Shown here: positions 53,036-61,757 of the stretch, one piece after another | Position numbering within the stretch: position 1 is the first letter of the stretch | Layout of the letters: every line of letters begins with the position of its first letter | Source of the DNA: Nitrospira sp. KM1 | GTDB lineage: Bacteria; Nitrospirota; Nitrospiria; Nitrospirales; Nitrospiraceae | Direction of reading: 5' to 3' | DNA: 64,000 nt | Assembly: GCF_011405515.1 (NCBI RefSeq) | Contig: NZ_AP022671.1 | Location: forward strand, 4,269,501 to 4,333,500 | Position numbers and translations under genes: made by a program | Notes under the pieces: model-generated | Told to the model about the DNA's origin: nothing | Databases searched by the model: none | Seen by the model: only the letters and a program-made list of their open reading frames with translations

Positions 53036-54430
53036 TCAGGCGGCAAGACTATGGAGGCAGGCCTGCAGGTCTTGCGATAGCTCTGCGGCCCGGCGATAAC
53101 GCTGGGGAAGGTCCTTTTGAAGGGCGCGTGTCACGATTTCCTGACACATCGGCGGCAGATCCTTGCGAATCGATTGGAGCGCGGGAGGATGGTGATGAGC
53201 AATGGCGAATAGAAGGGCCGGCAAATTATCAGCCATGAACGGCGGTCGTCCGGTCAGGAGTTCGAAGAATACGATGCCAAGTGAAAAAATATCCGATCGC
53301 CCGTCGACCTTCTTGCCGCCGATTTGCTCTGGAGACATATAGGTGGGGGTGCCGAGGACCATGTCGGTCTGCGTTCTGCTGCTCGACGCCATCTTCGCAA
53401 TTCCAAAGTCCATCACTTTGACGGTGCGGTCCTTGGTTAACATGATGTTCGCGGGTTTGATGTCGCGATGAACGACTCCCTCTTGGTGGGCATGGTCCAA
53501 TGCATCTGCCACGGTGGCGAGCACTTGAATCGTTTCCATTGGGGGAAGCAGATGGGGAGGTCTTGACCATTGTCTGAGCGCTTGACCGTCCAGTAGTTCC
53601 ATCGCGATGTAGCCCAGATCGTCCTGCTCGCCCGCATCGTAGATTGTCACAATGTTGGGATGGGAGAGCTTGCCCGCAGACTCGGCTTCGCGAAAGAATC
53701 GCGCCTTTACTTCTTGCAGCTTTTCGCTGTCGTCGATCTGATCCAGCCGCATCGTCTTGATCGCAACGAATCGCTGGATCGTCGGATCCTTCCCCAAATA
53801 GACGATGCCCATGGCGCCTCGTCCCAATTCTTTCAGGACCTTGTACCGACCGAGCATTGCGGGAGCGGAACCGTTGATCGCCAATCCGCTGTTCGAACTT
53901 GAGACAGATGGCATGCCGGTGGTTTCTTCCGGTTGGCCGTCGCTTTCCATGGCGGAAGCGATGCCTGTGCGCTGTGCGGGAACCCGAGGTGTAAACACTT
54001 CACAAAACGATTCAAAATGCCGAATCCACGTCAGGGTGAGCCAGAGACCGACACCGATCAAGCTGGCCGAATAGGCCCAGAGGTATTGTGCAATGCCGAG
54101 GCGGTCGATCAGCGGGAGTCCCACTCCCCTCAGCGCTTTGTCGCCGAAGGTCAGGATCATGAGCATTGTGATGGGGATCACCATGTGTCGAACAAAACGC
54201 GATCCACGTGAGGCGTCAGGAAACCGTTGGCAAGCATTCATGGCAAGAGAAAACACAAAGGTCAGCGCCATGAGGTCGGCGCTTAGCCTGATCAGCGCAG
54301 CAGGTGTCAATTGGAAGAAGGGAAGTGGAACGGATTGTGCTGAAAAGAAGCTCCCAAGTGTAGGGCCTGCCAGAAGGGAGAGCATTATTCCAGCGAGATG
54401 AGGAAGTATCCAGTTCCAGGCGTTCAGCAT
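53036..54430 (-). CDS. serine/threonine protein kinase with N-terminal membrane domain
   Basis: 464 residues in unusual order. Residues 1-140 hold about four transmembrane helices (for example HLAGIMLSLLAGPTLGSF and LWAYSASLIGVGLWLTLTWI). A linker follows and the kinase domain is at the C-terminus: glycine loop ELGRGAMG (201-208), AIK lysine 225, HRDIKPAN with Asp323, DFG at 341-343, APE-like SPEQIGG and GRSDIFSLGIVFFELLTGRPPF. Most bacterial Hanks kinases have the kinase first and the membrane helix after it. The membrane part may sense a signal. First gene of the kinase-phosphatase-FHA operon. Confidence 0.92.
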   Translation of the reverse strand: MLNAWNWILPHLAGIMLSLLAGPTLGSFFSAQSVPLPFFQLTPAALIRLSADLMALTFVFSLAMNACQRFPDASRGSRFVRHMVIPITMLMILTFGDKALRGVGLPLIDRLGIAQYLWAYSASLIGVGLWLTLTWIRHFESFCEVFTPRVPAQRTGIASAMESDGQPEETTGMPSVSSSNSGLAINGSAPAMLGRYKVLKELGRGAMGIVYLGKDPTIQRFVAIKTMRLDQIDDSEKLQEVKARFFREAESAGKLSHPNIVTIYDAGEQDDLGYIAMELLDGQALRQWSRPPHLLPPMETIQVLATVADALDHAHQEGVVHRDIKPANIMLTKDRTVKVMDFGIAKMASSSRTQTDMVLGTPTYMSPEQIGGKKVDGRSDIFSLGIVFFELLTGRPPFMADNLPALLFAIAHHHPPALQSIRKDLPPMCQEIVTRALQKDLPQRYRRAAELSQDLQACLHSLAA

Positions 54431-54531
54431 GTGGATGTCGGGGTGAGATCCGGAGCCGTGTTTAGTGTATCGGAACGGATCGGGGAGTCAACGAATTGGA
54501 GGAATGGAACGCAAATGCATCTCTGGAACGA

Positions 54532-55380
54532 TTACACTCGGGCGGCAGCGTTCTTGAGCGGGTCCAGAAGATCGGGATTGACGGTCAGACCCCCGCGTCC
54601 GGTCCCGACTGCAATGTCCGGCTTGGTGAGACCGTGAAAATCACTCCCGCCGGTGATGAGCAATCCCAGTTCCCTGGCTAAATTCAGGTAGGTCGAGGTC
54701 TGAGACTTCGTGTGGGTACTGTAGTGAACCTCAATGCCTCCCAAGCCGGCATCTTTCAGACCGGTGACGCAGACTCGCAAATCACCTTCCGATTTTTTCG
54801 CCCATGTTGGATGGGCGAGTACCGCCACGCCTCCGGCGTTCTTGATCCAATCGATCGCTTCCGAGGGCGGCGGTAGTTCGCGGGCGACGTAGGCAGGCTT
54901 TCCTTCGGCGAGATAACGATCAAAGGCCTCTTTAGCCGAGTTGACATATTTCTTTTGCATCAAGAGCTGCGCAATGTGAGGACGCCCGACGGCTTCCGTC
55001 CCCGCCAATGTTTTAACCTCTCCATAGGTCACGTCAAGACCTTCGGCTCTCAACCGTTCAATGATCAACGGATTACGGCGATGGCGGCTCTGCCTCAATG
55101 TGGCCAAACGCCGATTGAATTGTTCGTCCTTCCAGTCCATGCAATAACCCAGTATATGGAGTTCGTTTTGACCGTCGAAGGAGCTGATTTCGACCCCCGG
55201 AATGACTTCGACGCCGAGTGCGGCGCCCGCGGTCATGGCTTCCGGGATACCACTGGTTATATCATGGTCGGTAATGGCCAGGGCCGTGACACGGGCCTTT
55301 TGAGCCAGAAGCACGACCTGCACGGGAGGCAGGCTTCCATCAGAGTGTGTGGTATGGAGGTGCAGGTCGATGCGACTCAT
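54532..55380 (-). CDS. PHP-domain phosphoesterase (RNase AM/YciV-like)
   Basis: 282 residues. The metal-binding segments are IDLHLHTTHSDGSLPP at the N-terminus, ITDHDITSGIPEA, VIPGVEISSFDGQNELHILGY, HPTW in VLAHPTWAKK, and GGSDFHG near the C-terminus. This is the PHP pattern of YciV, which hydrolyses 3',5'-nucleotide bisphosphates and trims RNA 5' ends. It could also have another phosphoester substrate. Its start overlaps the end of the FolB-methyltransferase gene by 4 bases, so the two are translated together. Confidence 0.88.
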   Translation of the reverse strand: MSRIDLHLHTTHSDGSLPPVQVVLLAQKARVTALAITDHDITSGIPEAMTAGAALGVEVIPGVEISSFDGQNELHILGYCMDWKDEQFNRRLATLRQSRHRRNPLIIERLRAEGLDVTYGEVKTLAGTEAVGRPHIAQLLMQKKYVNSAKEAFDRYLAEGKPAYVARELPPPSEAIDWIKNAGGVAVLAHPTWAKKSEGDLRVCVTGLKDAGLGGIEVHYSTHTKSQTSTYLNLARELGLLITGGSDFHGLTKPDIAVGTGRGGLTVNPDLLDPLKNAAARV

Positions 55381-56327
55381 GAGACCACGTGAGTACCGGC
55401 TTTCTGAGCGATCAATTGGGCGGTGAAGGCCGTACCGGAGTCAGGGGTACCCTCATGTTCCCCTTCGTCATAGGCAAGGACCTTTAGGGCGGAGGTCAGG
55501 CGCAGAAGTTCATTATGAGCCAAGCAGAATTCCCAGCGTCGGGGATGCCGATGGCGGAAGTAGTTTTCAATGCTGAAGGTTTCGTACACCAGGATGCCAT
55601 TTGGTTTCAACGCATCGATTATCCATGGAAATAAGGGGCGATAGAGATAAAATGACACCACGATCACGTCATAGCTGTTTGCCGGAAACTCAGGGCGCTC
55701 ATCTGTCGTGCGCTCCAAATCTATTGGTTTGACGGTCAGGTGAAGATGCCGCAGTGCAGCTGCAGCCGATAATTTCGTCAAAGATTCTGTATCGCGGTCG
55801 AGTGCCTCCACGTCAAACCCATGTTCTGCTAGATAGAGGGCGTTACGTCCGGATCCTGAAGCGACATCGAGCGCGCGACCTTTCGTCAATCGATGCAGGT
55901 GCTGCGTTAAGAATCTCAAAGGGCGCACGCCTGATTGATCGTGCTGCTGCGCCACTCTTCCCCGTTCGATGTGTATCCCCACTGATTTCACCTTATCCGA
56001 AAGCGGCGGCGTGAGCTTTCGAAGCCATAATTTGGCCTTTTCAATGGGAAATTCGTCGAACAGCATCGAAAGGAAACACTCGGAGAGCGATTCAAGAAGT
56101 ATCCATTCTCTGCTTGAGCCGATCGCAACAATTCGAGACGTCACCAGGGAATAATCAATCGTATCCGTCAAACTCCCTGACTGAGCCGCAAGACCAATTT
56201 CACCTTCCAGCTCCATATCGATGGCTAGGGCTTGGGGTGTCCGTCGTTCATCTGGAGTCACCCCACAACGCGCCTGAAATTCCAGGCGTTCTACTACAAT
56301 TTTTGTAGCCATCGGTCCTATTGTCAT
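55377..56327 (-). CDS. FolB (dihydroneopterin aldolase)-like / SAM-methyltransferase fusion protein
   Basis: 316 residues in two parts. Residues 1-125 match dihydroneopterin aldolase: FQARCGVTPDERRTPQ with the active-site Glu27 region, DTIDYSLV and a final SVGIHIERGR strand. The usual KP near the C-terminus is KL. Residues about 135-316 form a class I methyltransferase with motif I ALDVASGSGRNALYLAEHG (152-170), acidic motif II, and YDVIVVSFYL. FolB makes 6-hydroxymethyl-dihydropterin for folate. The added methyltransferase is of TehB type. An ATG at 56312 is an alternative start. It overlaps the PHP gene by 4 bases. Confidence 0.82.
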   Translation of the reverse strand: MTIGPMATKIVVERLEFQARCGVTPDERRTPQALAIDMELEGEIGLAAQSGSLTDTIDYSLVTSRIVAIGSSREWILLESLSECFLSMLFDEFPIEKAKLWLRKLTPPLSDKVKSVGIHIERGRVAQQHDQSGVRPLRFLTQHLHRLTKGRALDVASGSGRNALYLAEHGFDVEALDRDTESLTKLSAAAALRHLHLTVKPIDLERTTDERPEFPANSYDVIVVSFYLYRPLFPWIIDALKPNGILVYETFSIENYFRHRHPRRWEFCLAHNELLRLTSALKVLAYDEGEHEGTPDSGTAFTAQLIAQKAGTHVVS

Positions 56328-56422
56328 GGATTGGATTTCAGAGTGTCAACTTGTCAAGTGCGGGGAGCCCAGCCGTCATGATCGAAGAGATAGGTCTCAC
56401 TAAATAGGGAAAGGGGCGTCCC

Positions 56423-56452
56423 TTGACTCCCATTTTGGAGGCCACCTATAAT
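56423..56452 (+). promoter_or_regulatory. sigma70-type promoter for moaC operon
   Basis: TTGACT (56423-56428) and a perfect TATAAT (56447-56452) are spaced by 18 bases. Transcription would start near 56459, giving a leader of about 44 bases before the moaC ATG at 56503. This is the clearest promoter in the window. Confidence 0.7.
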
Positions 56453-56502
56453 GACCGACATAATGGATGACTGTCCCATAACCGGCTGATTCACCGAGGA
56501 AA

Positions 56503-56994
56503 ATGGAAGAGTTTACCCATTTTAACGAATCGGGACGGGCTCGCATGGTCGATGTCAGCAACAAGGGACAGACCGAGCGGGTGGCCTCGGCCCAAGCAAC
56601 GATATACCTCCAGCCGGAAACATTGGAAAAGATACAACGGGGACGAATCGCCAAGGGTGATGTGTTGGCGGTTGCCCAGGTTGCCGGAGTCATGGGAGCG
56701 AAGAAGACCCCGGACCTCATCCCGATGTGCCATCCAATTCTCCTTTCTAGCGTCGATATTTCCTTCAAAGAAGAATTGCAGCCCGATCAGGAGGGCCGAT
56801 GTGCCATCATTCTCACCGCGACAGCGAAGACGACTGGGCAAACGGGTGTAGAAATGGAAGCCATGACGGCCGCATCCATTGCGGCGTTAACCATTTACGA
56901 CATGTGTAAGTCTATCGACCGGGCCATGAGCGTCCGTGACATTTGCCTGCTCTCAAAGGCGGGTGGCAAATCCGGCCTGTATGTACGGGAGTGA
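56503..56994 (+). CDS. moaC: cyclic pyranopterin monophosphate synthase
   Basis: 163 residues. MoaC completes the conversion of GTP to cyclic pyranopterin phosphate after MoaA. Segments: THFNESGRARMVDVSNKGQTER, AQVAGVMGAKKTPDLIPMCHP, VEMEAMTAASIAALTIYDMCK and a final KAGGKSGLY. The catalytic lysines are in GAKKT and KAGGKSG. It leads the moaC-moaDE-moaA operon and is preceded by the promoter above. GAGG lies closely before the ATG. Confidence 0.96.
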   Translation: MEEFTHFNESGRARMVDVSNKGQTERVASAQATIYLQPETLEKIQRGRIAKGDVLAVAQVAGVMGAKKTPDLIPMCHPILLSSVDISFKEELQPDQEGRCAIILTATAKTTGQTGVEMEAMTAASIAALTIYDMCKSIDRAMSVRDICLLSKAGGKSGLYVRE

Positions 56995-57002
56995 GTTGTA
57001 CG

Positions 57003-57698
57003 ATGGTGAATGTTCGACTATTCGGTATGACGAAGTCTCTTGCAGGAAACCAGACCGCGTTGGCTTTTGAGCTGACGAACGGTCGGCGTGTTCAAGATCT
57101 CATGGCCTTGATCGACGAACAATATCCGATGATTGGAGAACTGATACAGAAGAAGAAAATTCTCATATCTGTCAACCATGAGATTGCTGCAGACGATGTG
57201 GAAGTCATGGACGGGGATGAGATCGCATTATTGCCTCCGTTTGCCGGTGGCACTCAGATGGAGACTGCCGACGAAACGCAATTCGTTCGCGTCCAGCGGG
57301 ATGATTTTTCTATCGACGAAGAGCTTCGTCGAGTCCGCAGAAGATCCACCCGCATCGGAGGAATTGCCGTGTTCCTCGGAACCGCTCGGGATCGATCGAA
57401 GGGCAGGGACGTGGATGGCATCACCTTCGAACATTATGAAGGGATGGCGCAGAAAAAACTGCGGGAGATCCGAGATCGAGCCCTGAAGGATTTTGATATT
57501 CTCGAATTGTTGGTCGTGCATCGCTATGGCGAAATCACCATCGGCGAAAACATTGTGTTGATCATCGCCGCCGCAGAGCACCGTGCGGAGGCATTCCGTG
57601 CTTGCAAATGGTCCATTGACGAACTCAAACAAATCACTCCGATCTGGAAATTGGAACATACTTCCACGGGAGAGGTATGGGTCGAGGAGCACCCGTAA
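57003..57698 (+). CDS. moaX: MoaD-MoaE fusion (molybdopterin synthase, MoaX type)
   Basis: 231 residues. Residues 1-83 are a MoaD: VNVRLFGMTKSLAGNQTALAF and the end EIALLPPFAGG, with the sulfur-carrier glycines at 82-83 now internal. After a short linker (TQMETADETQ), residues about 93-231 are MoaE: GGIAVFLGTARDRSKG, LEIR-like helices, VVHRYGEITIGE and KQITPIWKLEH with the active lysines. Molybdopterin synthase adds sulfur to precursor Z. Since MoaD needs a free C-terminal GG, the fusion should require cleavage, as known for MoaX of Mycobacterium tuberculosis. It starts 8 bases after moaC. Confidence 0.92.
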   Translation: MVNVRLFGMTKSLAGNQTALAFELTNGRRVQDLMALIDEQYPMIGELIQKKKILISVNHEIAADDVEVMDGDEIALLPPFAGGTQMETADETQFVRVQRDDFSIDEELRRVRRRSTRIGGIAVFLGTARDRSKGRDVDGITFEHYEGMAQKKLREIRDRALKDFDILELLVVHRYGEITIGENIVLIIAAAEHRAEAFRACKWSIDELKQITPIWKLEHTSTGEVWVEEHP

Positions 57699-57700
57699 CC

Positions 57701-58756
57701 ATGACCGTGTCCAGCCATCAATCCACCGTGACCGATGTGTTGGGACGTCCGCTGCGCAGTTTGCGGCTGTCGGTGACGGATCGCTGCAATCTTCGTTGCG
57801 CCTACTGCATGCCGGAAGAAGAGTACGTCTGGCTGCCTCGGGAGAATCTCCTGTCTTTCGAGGAAATGGCGACACTGACGAGTTACTTTACCGATCTCGG
57901 AGTGGATAAAGTTCGTTTGACGGGAGGAGAGCCTCTGCTTCGAAGGGATCTCCCTCGCTTGATCCGTTTGCTGCTTCAGAACCGGCACATTACCGAGATC
58001 GCATTGACGACCAATGGGATTCTCCTAGCCGACCAGATTCAGGCACTGTATGAGGCCGGTCTTCATCGAGTCACGATCAGCCTCGATACGCTGCGGCCCG
58101 AGCGATTTCGTCAATTGACCCGTAGAGACGAATACGCGCGAGTCCTCGAGGGGATTGAGTCTGTCGGGCGGGCGGGATTTACGGGATTGAAATTGGATAC
58201 GGTCGCCATCAAAGGATTCAACGACGACGAATTGATCTCCCTGATAGAGTTTGGAAAGCACTATCAAGCGGAAGTCAGATTTATCGAATATATGGATGTC
58301 GGGGGAGCGAATAATTGGTCTGCGGACAAAGTGCTCCCGCTGGAATCGATGCTCGCCATCCTTGGAAAGCATTATGGAGCGATCGAGCCGATCCCAGGCC
58401 GGGGGGCGGCTCCGGCACAACGCTTCCGTTTGTCCGATGGAACGAGTTTCGGCGTGATTGCTTCAACGACGACCCCGTTCTGTGCTGCGTGCGATCGCAG
58501 CCGAGTCACTGCCGATGGGATGTGGTATCGATGCCTCTATGCCACAGTCGGAAACGATTTACGCCAACCGTTGCGTGATGGCATCTCGGCGGAGGATATG
58601 CGCGCGTATATCCGCCAGGGGTGGGAGGGCAGACGCGATAGAGGAGCTGAAGACCGTAAGGCCCTCGAACGTGTCGGAATGCGTGAGGCGAGGCTCATCG
58701 GAATCGAAAAGCTGCGAGAAGATCCACACCTCGAAATGCATGCCCGTGGCGGCTAG
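57701..58756 (+). CDS. moaA: GTP 3',8-cyclase
   Basis: 351 residues from the ATG at 57701. It is a radical SAM enzyme with the cluster motif DRCNLRCAYCMPEEEY and a second C-terminal 4Fe-4S site (CAACDRSRVTADGMWYRCL), and ends with the GG (HARGG) typical of MoaA. It converts GTP to 3',8-cyclo-GTP, the first step of molybdenum cofactor synthesis. Start choice: GAGGAG lies 11 bases before 57701, while the longer frame from 57677 overlaps moaX and has its purine run too close. Last molybdopterin gene of the operon. Confidence 0.95.
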   Translation: MTVSSHQSTVTDVLGRPLRSLRLSVTDRCNLRCAYCMPEEEYVWLPRENLLSFEEMATLTSYFTDLGVDKVRLTGGEPLLRRDLPRLIRLLLQNRHITEIALTTNGILLADQIQALYEAGLHRVTISLDTLRPERFRQLTRRDEYARVLEGIESVGRAGFTGLKLDTVAIKGFNDDELISLIEFGKHYQAEVRFIEYMDVGGANNWSADKVLPLESMLAILGKHYGAIEPIPGRGAAPAQRFRLSDGTSFGVIASTTTPFCAACDRSRVTADGMWYRCLYATVGNDLRQPLRDGISAEDMRAYIRQGWEGRRDRGAEDRKALERVGMREARLIGIEKLREDPHLEMHARGG

Positions 58757-58815
58757 TTGCGGATCACATACCGTCGCTCGCTCGACCGTAATCAATCCTT
58801 CGTCAGTGACGCTTC

Positions 58816-59523
58816 ATGTTGGATTCCAGTTTTATGACGACGCTCGCCCTGGGTTTCGTGTTGGGGATTCGACATGCCTTGGATTCGGACCACATTGCCG
58901 CTGTATCGACCATACTGGCTCAGCGGCCATCGTGGCGCGCCTCCGGTCTAATCGGATTCAGTTGGGGAATTGGGCATACTCTGGTGTTGTTGCTTGTCGG
59001 GTCCGTGGTCCTGCTGTTCCGTGTCACCATTCCGGAGGCCTTCGCCGTCGGGGCGGAATTTGTCGTGGGAGCCATGCTCGTCGCATTGGGGTGCCTGCTT
59101 GGGTTCCGACTACTCCGCGAGCGCTGGCATGTCCATGCCCATGAGCATGGTGGTGAACAGCATGTGCATCTTCACAGCCATCGTGTCGAGGCGCATCACG
59201 AACACACGCATTGGTGGAGTGACTCTATCCGGCCGTTGTGCATTGGAATGGCTCACGGGCTTGCCGGGTCGGCCGCACTTCTCTTAATCGTGCTCGCATC
59301 AGCCCATACGACTTTAGAGGGAATCGTCTATATTGTGGTGTTCGGCATTGGTTCGATAGCGGGCATGATGCTGATCGGGTACGCCCTCAGTATTCCGGTG
59401 ACCTGGTCGATGACGTTTGGTCGATCTGTTTTTCAGACAGTGCAAGGAATCGCGAGTCTCGGCAGTATCGGATTGGGTTTCTGGATAATTGCGGAGATCA
59501 TCAAAGGCGCGATGGAACAATAA
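58816..59523 (+). CDS. NiCoT/HupN-type nickel or cobalt transporter (UreH-like)
   Basis: 235 residues with about six membrane helices. The signature HxxxxDH is at residues 20-26 (IRHALDSDHIAAVS), the region that selects Ni2+ or Co2+. A cytoplasmic loop of histidines (HVHAHEHGGEQHVHLHSHRVEAHHEHTHW) sits mid-protein, as in RcnA-like exporters and some nickel permeases, so import or export cannot be decided. GMAHGLAGSAAL is the second conserved motif. It follows moaA after 59 bases on the same strand. Confidence 0.85.
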   Translation: MLDSSFMTTLALGFVLGIRHALDSDHIAAVSTILAQRPSWRASGLIGFSWGIGHTLVLLLVGSVVLLFRVTIPEAFAVGAEFVVGAMLVALGCLLGFRLLRERWHVHAHEHGGEQHVHLHSHRVEAHHEHTHWWSDSIRPLCIGMAHGLAGSAALLLIVLASAHTTLEGIVYIVVFGIGSIAGMMLIGYALSIPVTWSMTFGRSVFQTVQGIASLGSIGLGFWIIAEIIKGAMEQ

Positions 59524-59598
59524 GAGTATATCGGGGATTCCGCGTGCGTGATACGGCCCGCTGTGGTATTCTCCGGTCGCAAATCGAATGGATATCTG

Positions 59599-60435
59599 AT
59601 GGCCTGGTTTAAGAAACAGAAGTCACAGGAGCCCGAGCAACCCAAGCGAACCAAAATCGCAGAAGGGATGTGGCTCAAGTGTAATCACTGCCGCGAGATT
59701 GTGTATCGCAAGGAAGTCGACAGAAACAATAAGGTCTGTCCCAAGTGCGAGTATCATTTCCCGATCTCGGTTATGGAACGGATTACGTTGCTGGTGGATT
59801 TCGGAACCTTCAAGGAATGGGACACCGATCTGGCCCCTCAGGATCCGTTGAGTTTCCAGGATACAAAATCCTACAAGGATCGTCTGAAGGCACAACAGGA
59901 AAAGACCGGGCGCAAAGACGCTATGGTGATCGGGGAAGGGATCATGAACGGGCGCCGAGTTGCACTCTGTGTCTTTGATTTCGGTTTCATGGGTGGAAGT
60001 ATGGGATCGGTTGTCGGCGAAAAGATCTGCCGCGCCATTGATCGTGCGCTCGAGGCCAAATTGCCCGTCATTCTCGTGACGGCATCCGGGGGAGCACGAA
60101 TGCAGGAAGGCATTCTATCGCTGATGCAGATGGCCAAGACGTCCGCTGCAGTGGCCAAGCTGGGCGAAGCCAAACTGCCGTTTATCTGTCTGCTGGCCGA
60201 TCCGACATTCGGAGGCGTCACGGCAAGCGTAGCGATGCTTGGAGACGTCATTATCGCCGAACCAAAAGCCCTGATCGGGTTTGCCGGTCCTCGTGTGATT
60301 GAGCAAACCATCAAACAACAATTGCCCGATCAGTTTCAGCGGGCGGAATTCCTTTTGGAGCACGGCATGATCGACATGATCGTGGAACGCAAACAACTCA
60401 AAGAAACACTCAGCACCCTCGTCGCCCATTTCTAG
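59599..60435 (+). CDS. accD: acetyl-CoA carboxylase carboxyltransferase subunit beta
   Basis: 278 residues from the ATG at 59599. It carries the N-terminal zinc finger [19 protein letters not shown] and CPKCEYHF, then the carboxyltransferase core [39 protein letters not shown] and [18 protein letters not shown], ending with [16 protein letters not shown]. It transfers a carboxyl group from biotin to acetyl-CoA with AccA to make malonyl-CoA. A frame starting 17 codons earlier has no family match. folC follows, the common accD-folC arrangement. Confidence 0.96.
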   Translation: MAWFKKQKSQEPEQPKRTKIAEGMWLKCNHCREIVYRKEVDRNNKVCPKCEYHFPISVMERITLLVDFGTFKEWDTDLAPQDPLSFQDTKSYKDRLKAQQEKTGRKDAMVIGEGIMNGRRVALCVFDFGFMGGSMGSVVGEKICRAIDRALEAKLPVILVTASGGARMQEGILSLMQMAKTSAAVAKLGEAKLPFICLLADPTFGGVTASVAMLGDVIIAEPKALIGFAGPRVIEQTIKQQLPDQFQRAEFLLEHGMIDMIVERKQLKETLSTLVAHF

Positions 60436-60463
60436 TCCCGTTCCTGCCTGCTCGGCACGCGCC

Positions 60464-61756
60464 ATGACCTACTCGGATGCCGTCGCTTCTCTTTACCGTC
60501 TGCAGAAACATGGTATTAAATTGGGGCTTGAACGGATGGCGGCGCTGTCCGATCGTCTCGGACATCCGGAAAGAGACTTTCTCTGCCTGCACATCGCCGG
60601 CACAAACGGGAAGGGGTCTACAGCCTCAATGACCGCGTCCATTTTGGAGGCGGCCGGATATCGTGTCGGTCTGTACACCTCTCCCCATCTCGTGGATTTC
60701 CGAGAACGAATTCGTATCAATGGAGAGATGATCCCCGAGTTGGATGTGGCGAAATTGACCGCGAAGATTCTTGCGGAGGACCAGTCAGACGTCTGTCCGA
60801 CATTCTTCGAATGCACGACAGCGATGGCGTTACGATACTTTGCCGACCGACGGGTCGACGTTGCCGTGTTGGAAGTCGGGTTGGGGGGACGATTCGACGC
60901 GACGAACATTGTGGCTCCGGCAGCCTGTGCCATCACCACGATCGCGTTGGACCATCAAGAATATCTTGGCGACACTCTTTCGGCCATCGCGTTTGAAAAG
61001 GCAGGAATCATCAAAGCTCGTGTGCCGGTCATTGTGGGATCCATTGAAGGCGATGCTTTTCGCATGATCGAGGATGTGGCGCAAGAGCGGCAAGCGCAGC
61101 TCGAGTGTTTGGGAAGGGACTTTGCCATTCAGGGAACCCGAGAACACTTTGCCTACAGGGGCACAGTATGGGAGCTGGATGGTTTGTCGTGCACGTTGGA
61201 CGGAGCCCATCAACTCGATAATGCCGCTTGTGCAATTGCTCTTCTTGAAGCGTCTTCTTCGCGAGGCCTATCTGTCACCGAGGCCGCGGTGCGCAGAGGT
61301 CTGCAACAAGTCAGATGGGAAGGCCGTTTGGAGCGGATCGAAGAAACTCCTCTTTTGTTACTGGACGGAGCGCATAACCCTGCAGGCGCAGGGGCACTTG
61401 CGGCCTATCTCCAGACCCTTCGGGTTGATCATCCTCGCCGCCGGATCATTCTCGTATTGGGCATGATGCGCGACAAGGATCATTCCGGTTTCTTTGCGCC
61501 TCTCAAGAGCGTGGTCGACCACGTGGTCCTGACGCAAGCCGGTCTCGCGCGGTCTTCAAGCGCGCACGATCTGGGACAGGAATTGGAGTCCGTGCTTCCC
61601 TCCTGGACATTGGCCGCAGGATCCACCGAAGCCGTGGCGATGGCGAGGAGACTGGCGTCGGCCGACGATGTCATTTGTGTGACCGGATCACTCATGCTGC
61701 TCGGAGAGGTGAAGGCATTGTTGCGTGGCTGTGAGCTGTCGCCTCTTCAGGGTTGA
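60464..61756 (+). CDS. folC: bifunctional folylpolyglutamate synthase / dihydrofolate synthase
   Basis: 430 residues, Mur-ligase type. ATP loop HIAGTNGKGSTASM; the glutamate ligase segments TSPHLVDFRERIRINGEMI, VLEVGLGGRFDATNIV and LDHQEYLGDTLSAIAFEKAGIIK; and the C-terminal DGAHNPAGAGALAAYL. It adds L-glutamate to dihydropteroate and folates. Gap of 28 bases after accD; lptD starts one base after its stop. Confidence 0.96.
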   Translation: MTYSDAVASLYRLQKHGIKLGLERMAALSDRLGHPERDFLCLHIAGTNGKGSTASMTASILEAAGYRVGLYTSPHLVDFRERIRINGEMIPELDVAKLTAKILAEDQSDVCPTFFECTTAMALRYFADRRVDVAVLEVGLGGRFDATNIVAPAACAITTIALDHQEYLGDTLSAIAFEKAGIIKARVPVIVGSIEGDAFRMIEDVAQERQAQLECLGRDFAIQGTREHFAYRGTVWELDGLSCTLDGAHQLDNAACAIALLEASSSRGLSVTEAAVRRGLQQVRWEGRLERIEETPLLLLDGAHNPAGAGALAAYLQTLRVDHPRRRIILVLGMMRDKDHSGFFAPLKSVVDHVVLTQAGLARSSSAHDLGQELESVLPSWTLAAGSTEAVAMARRLASADDVICVTGSLMLLGEVKALLRGCELSPLQG

Positions 61757-61757
61757 C

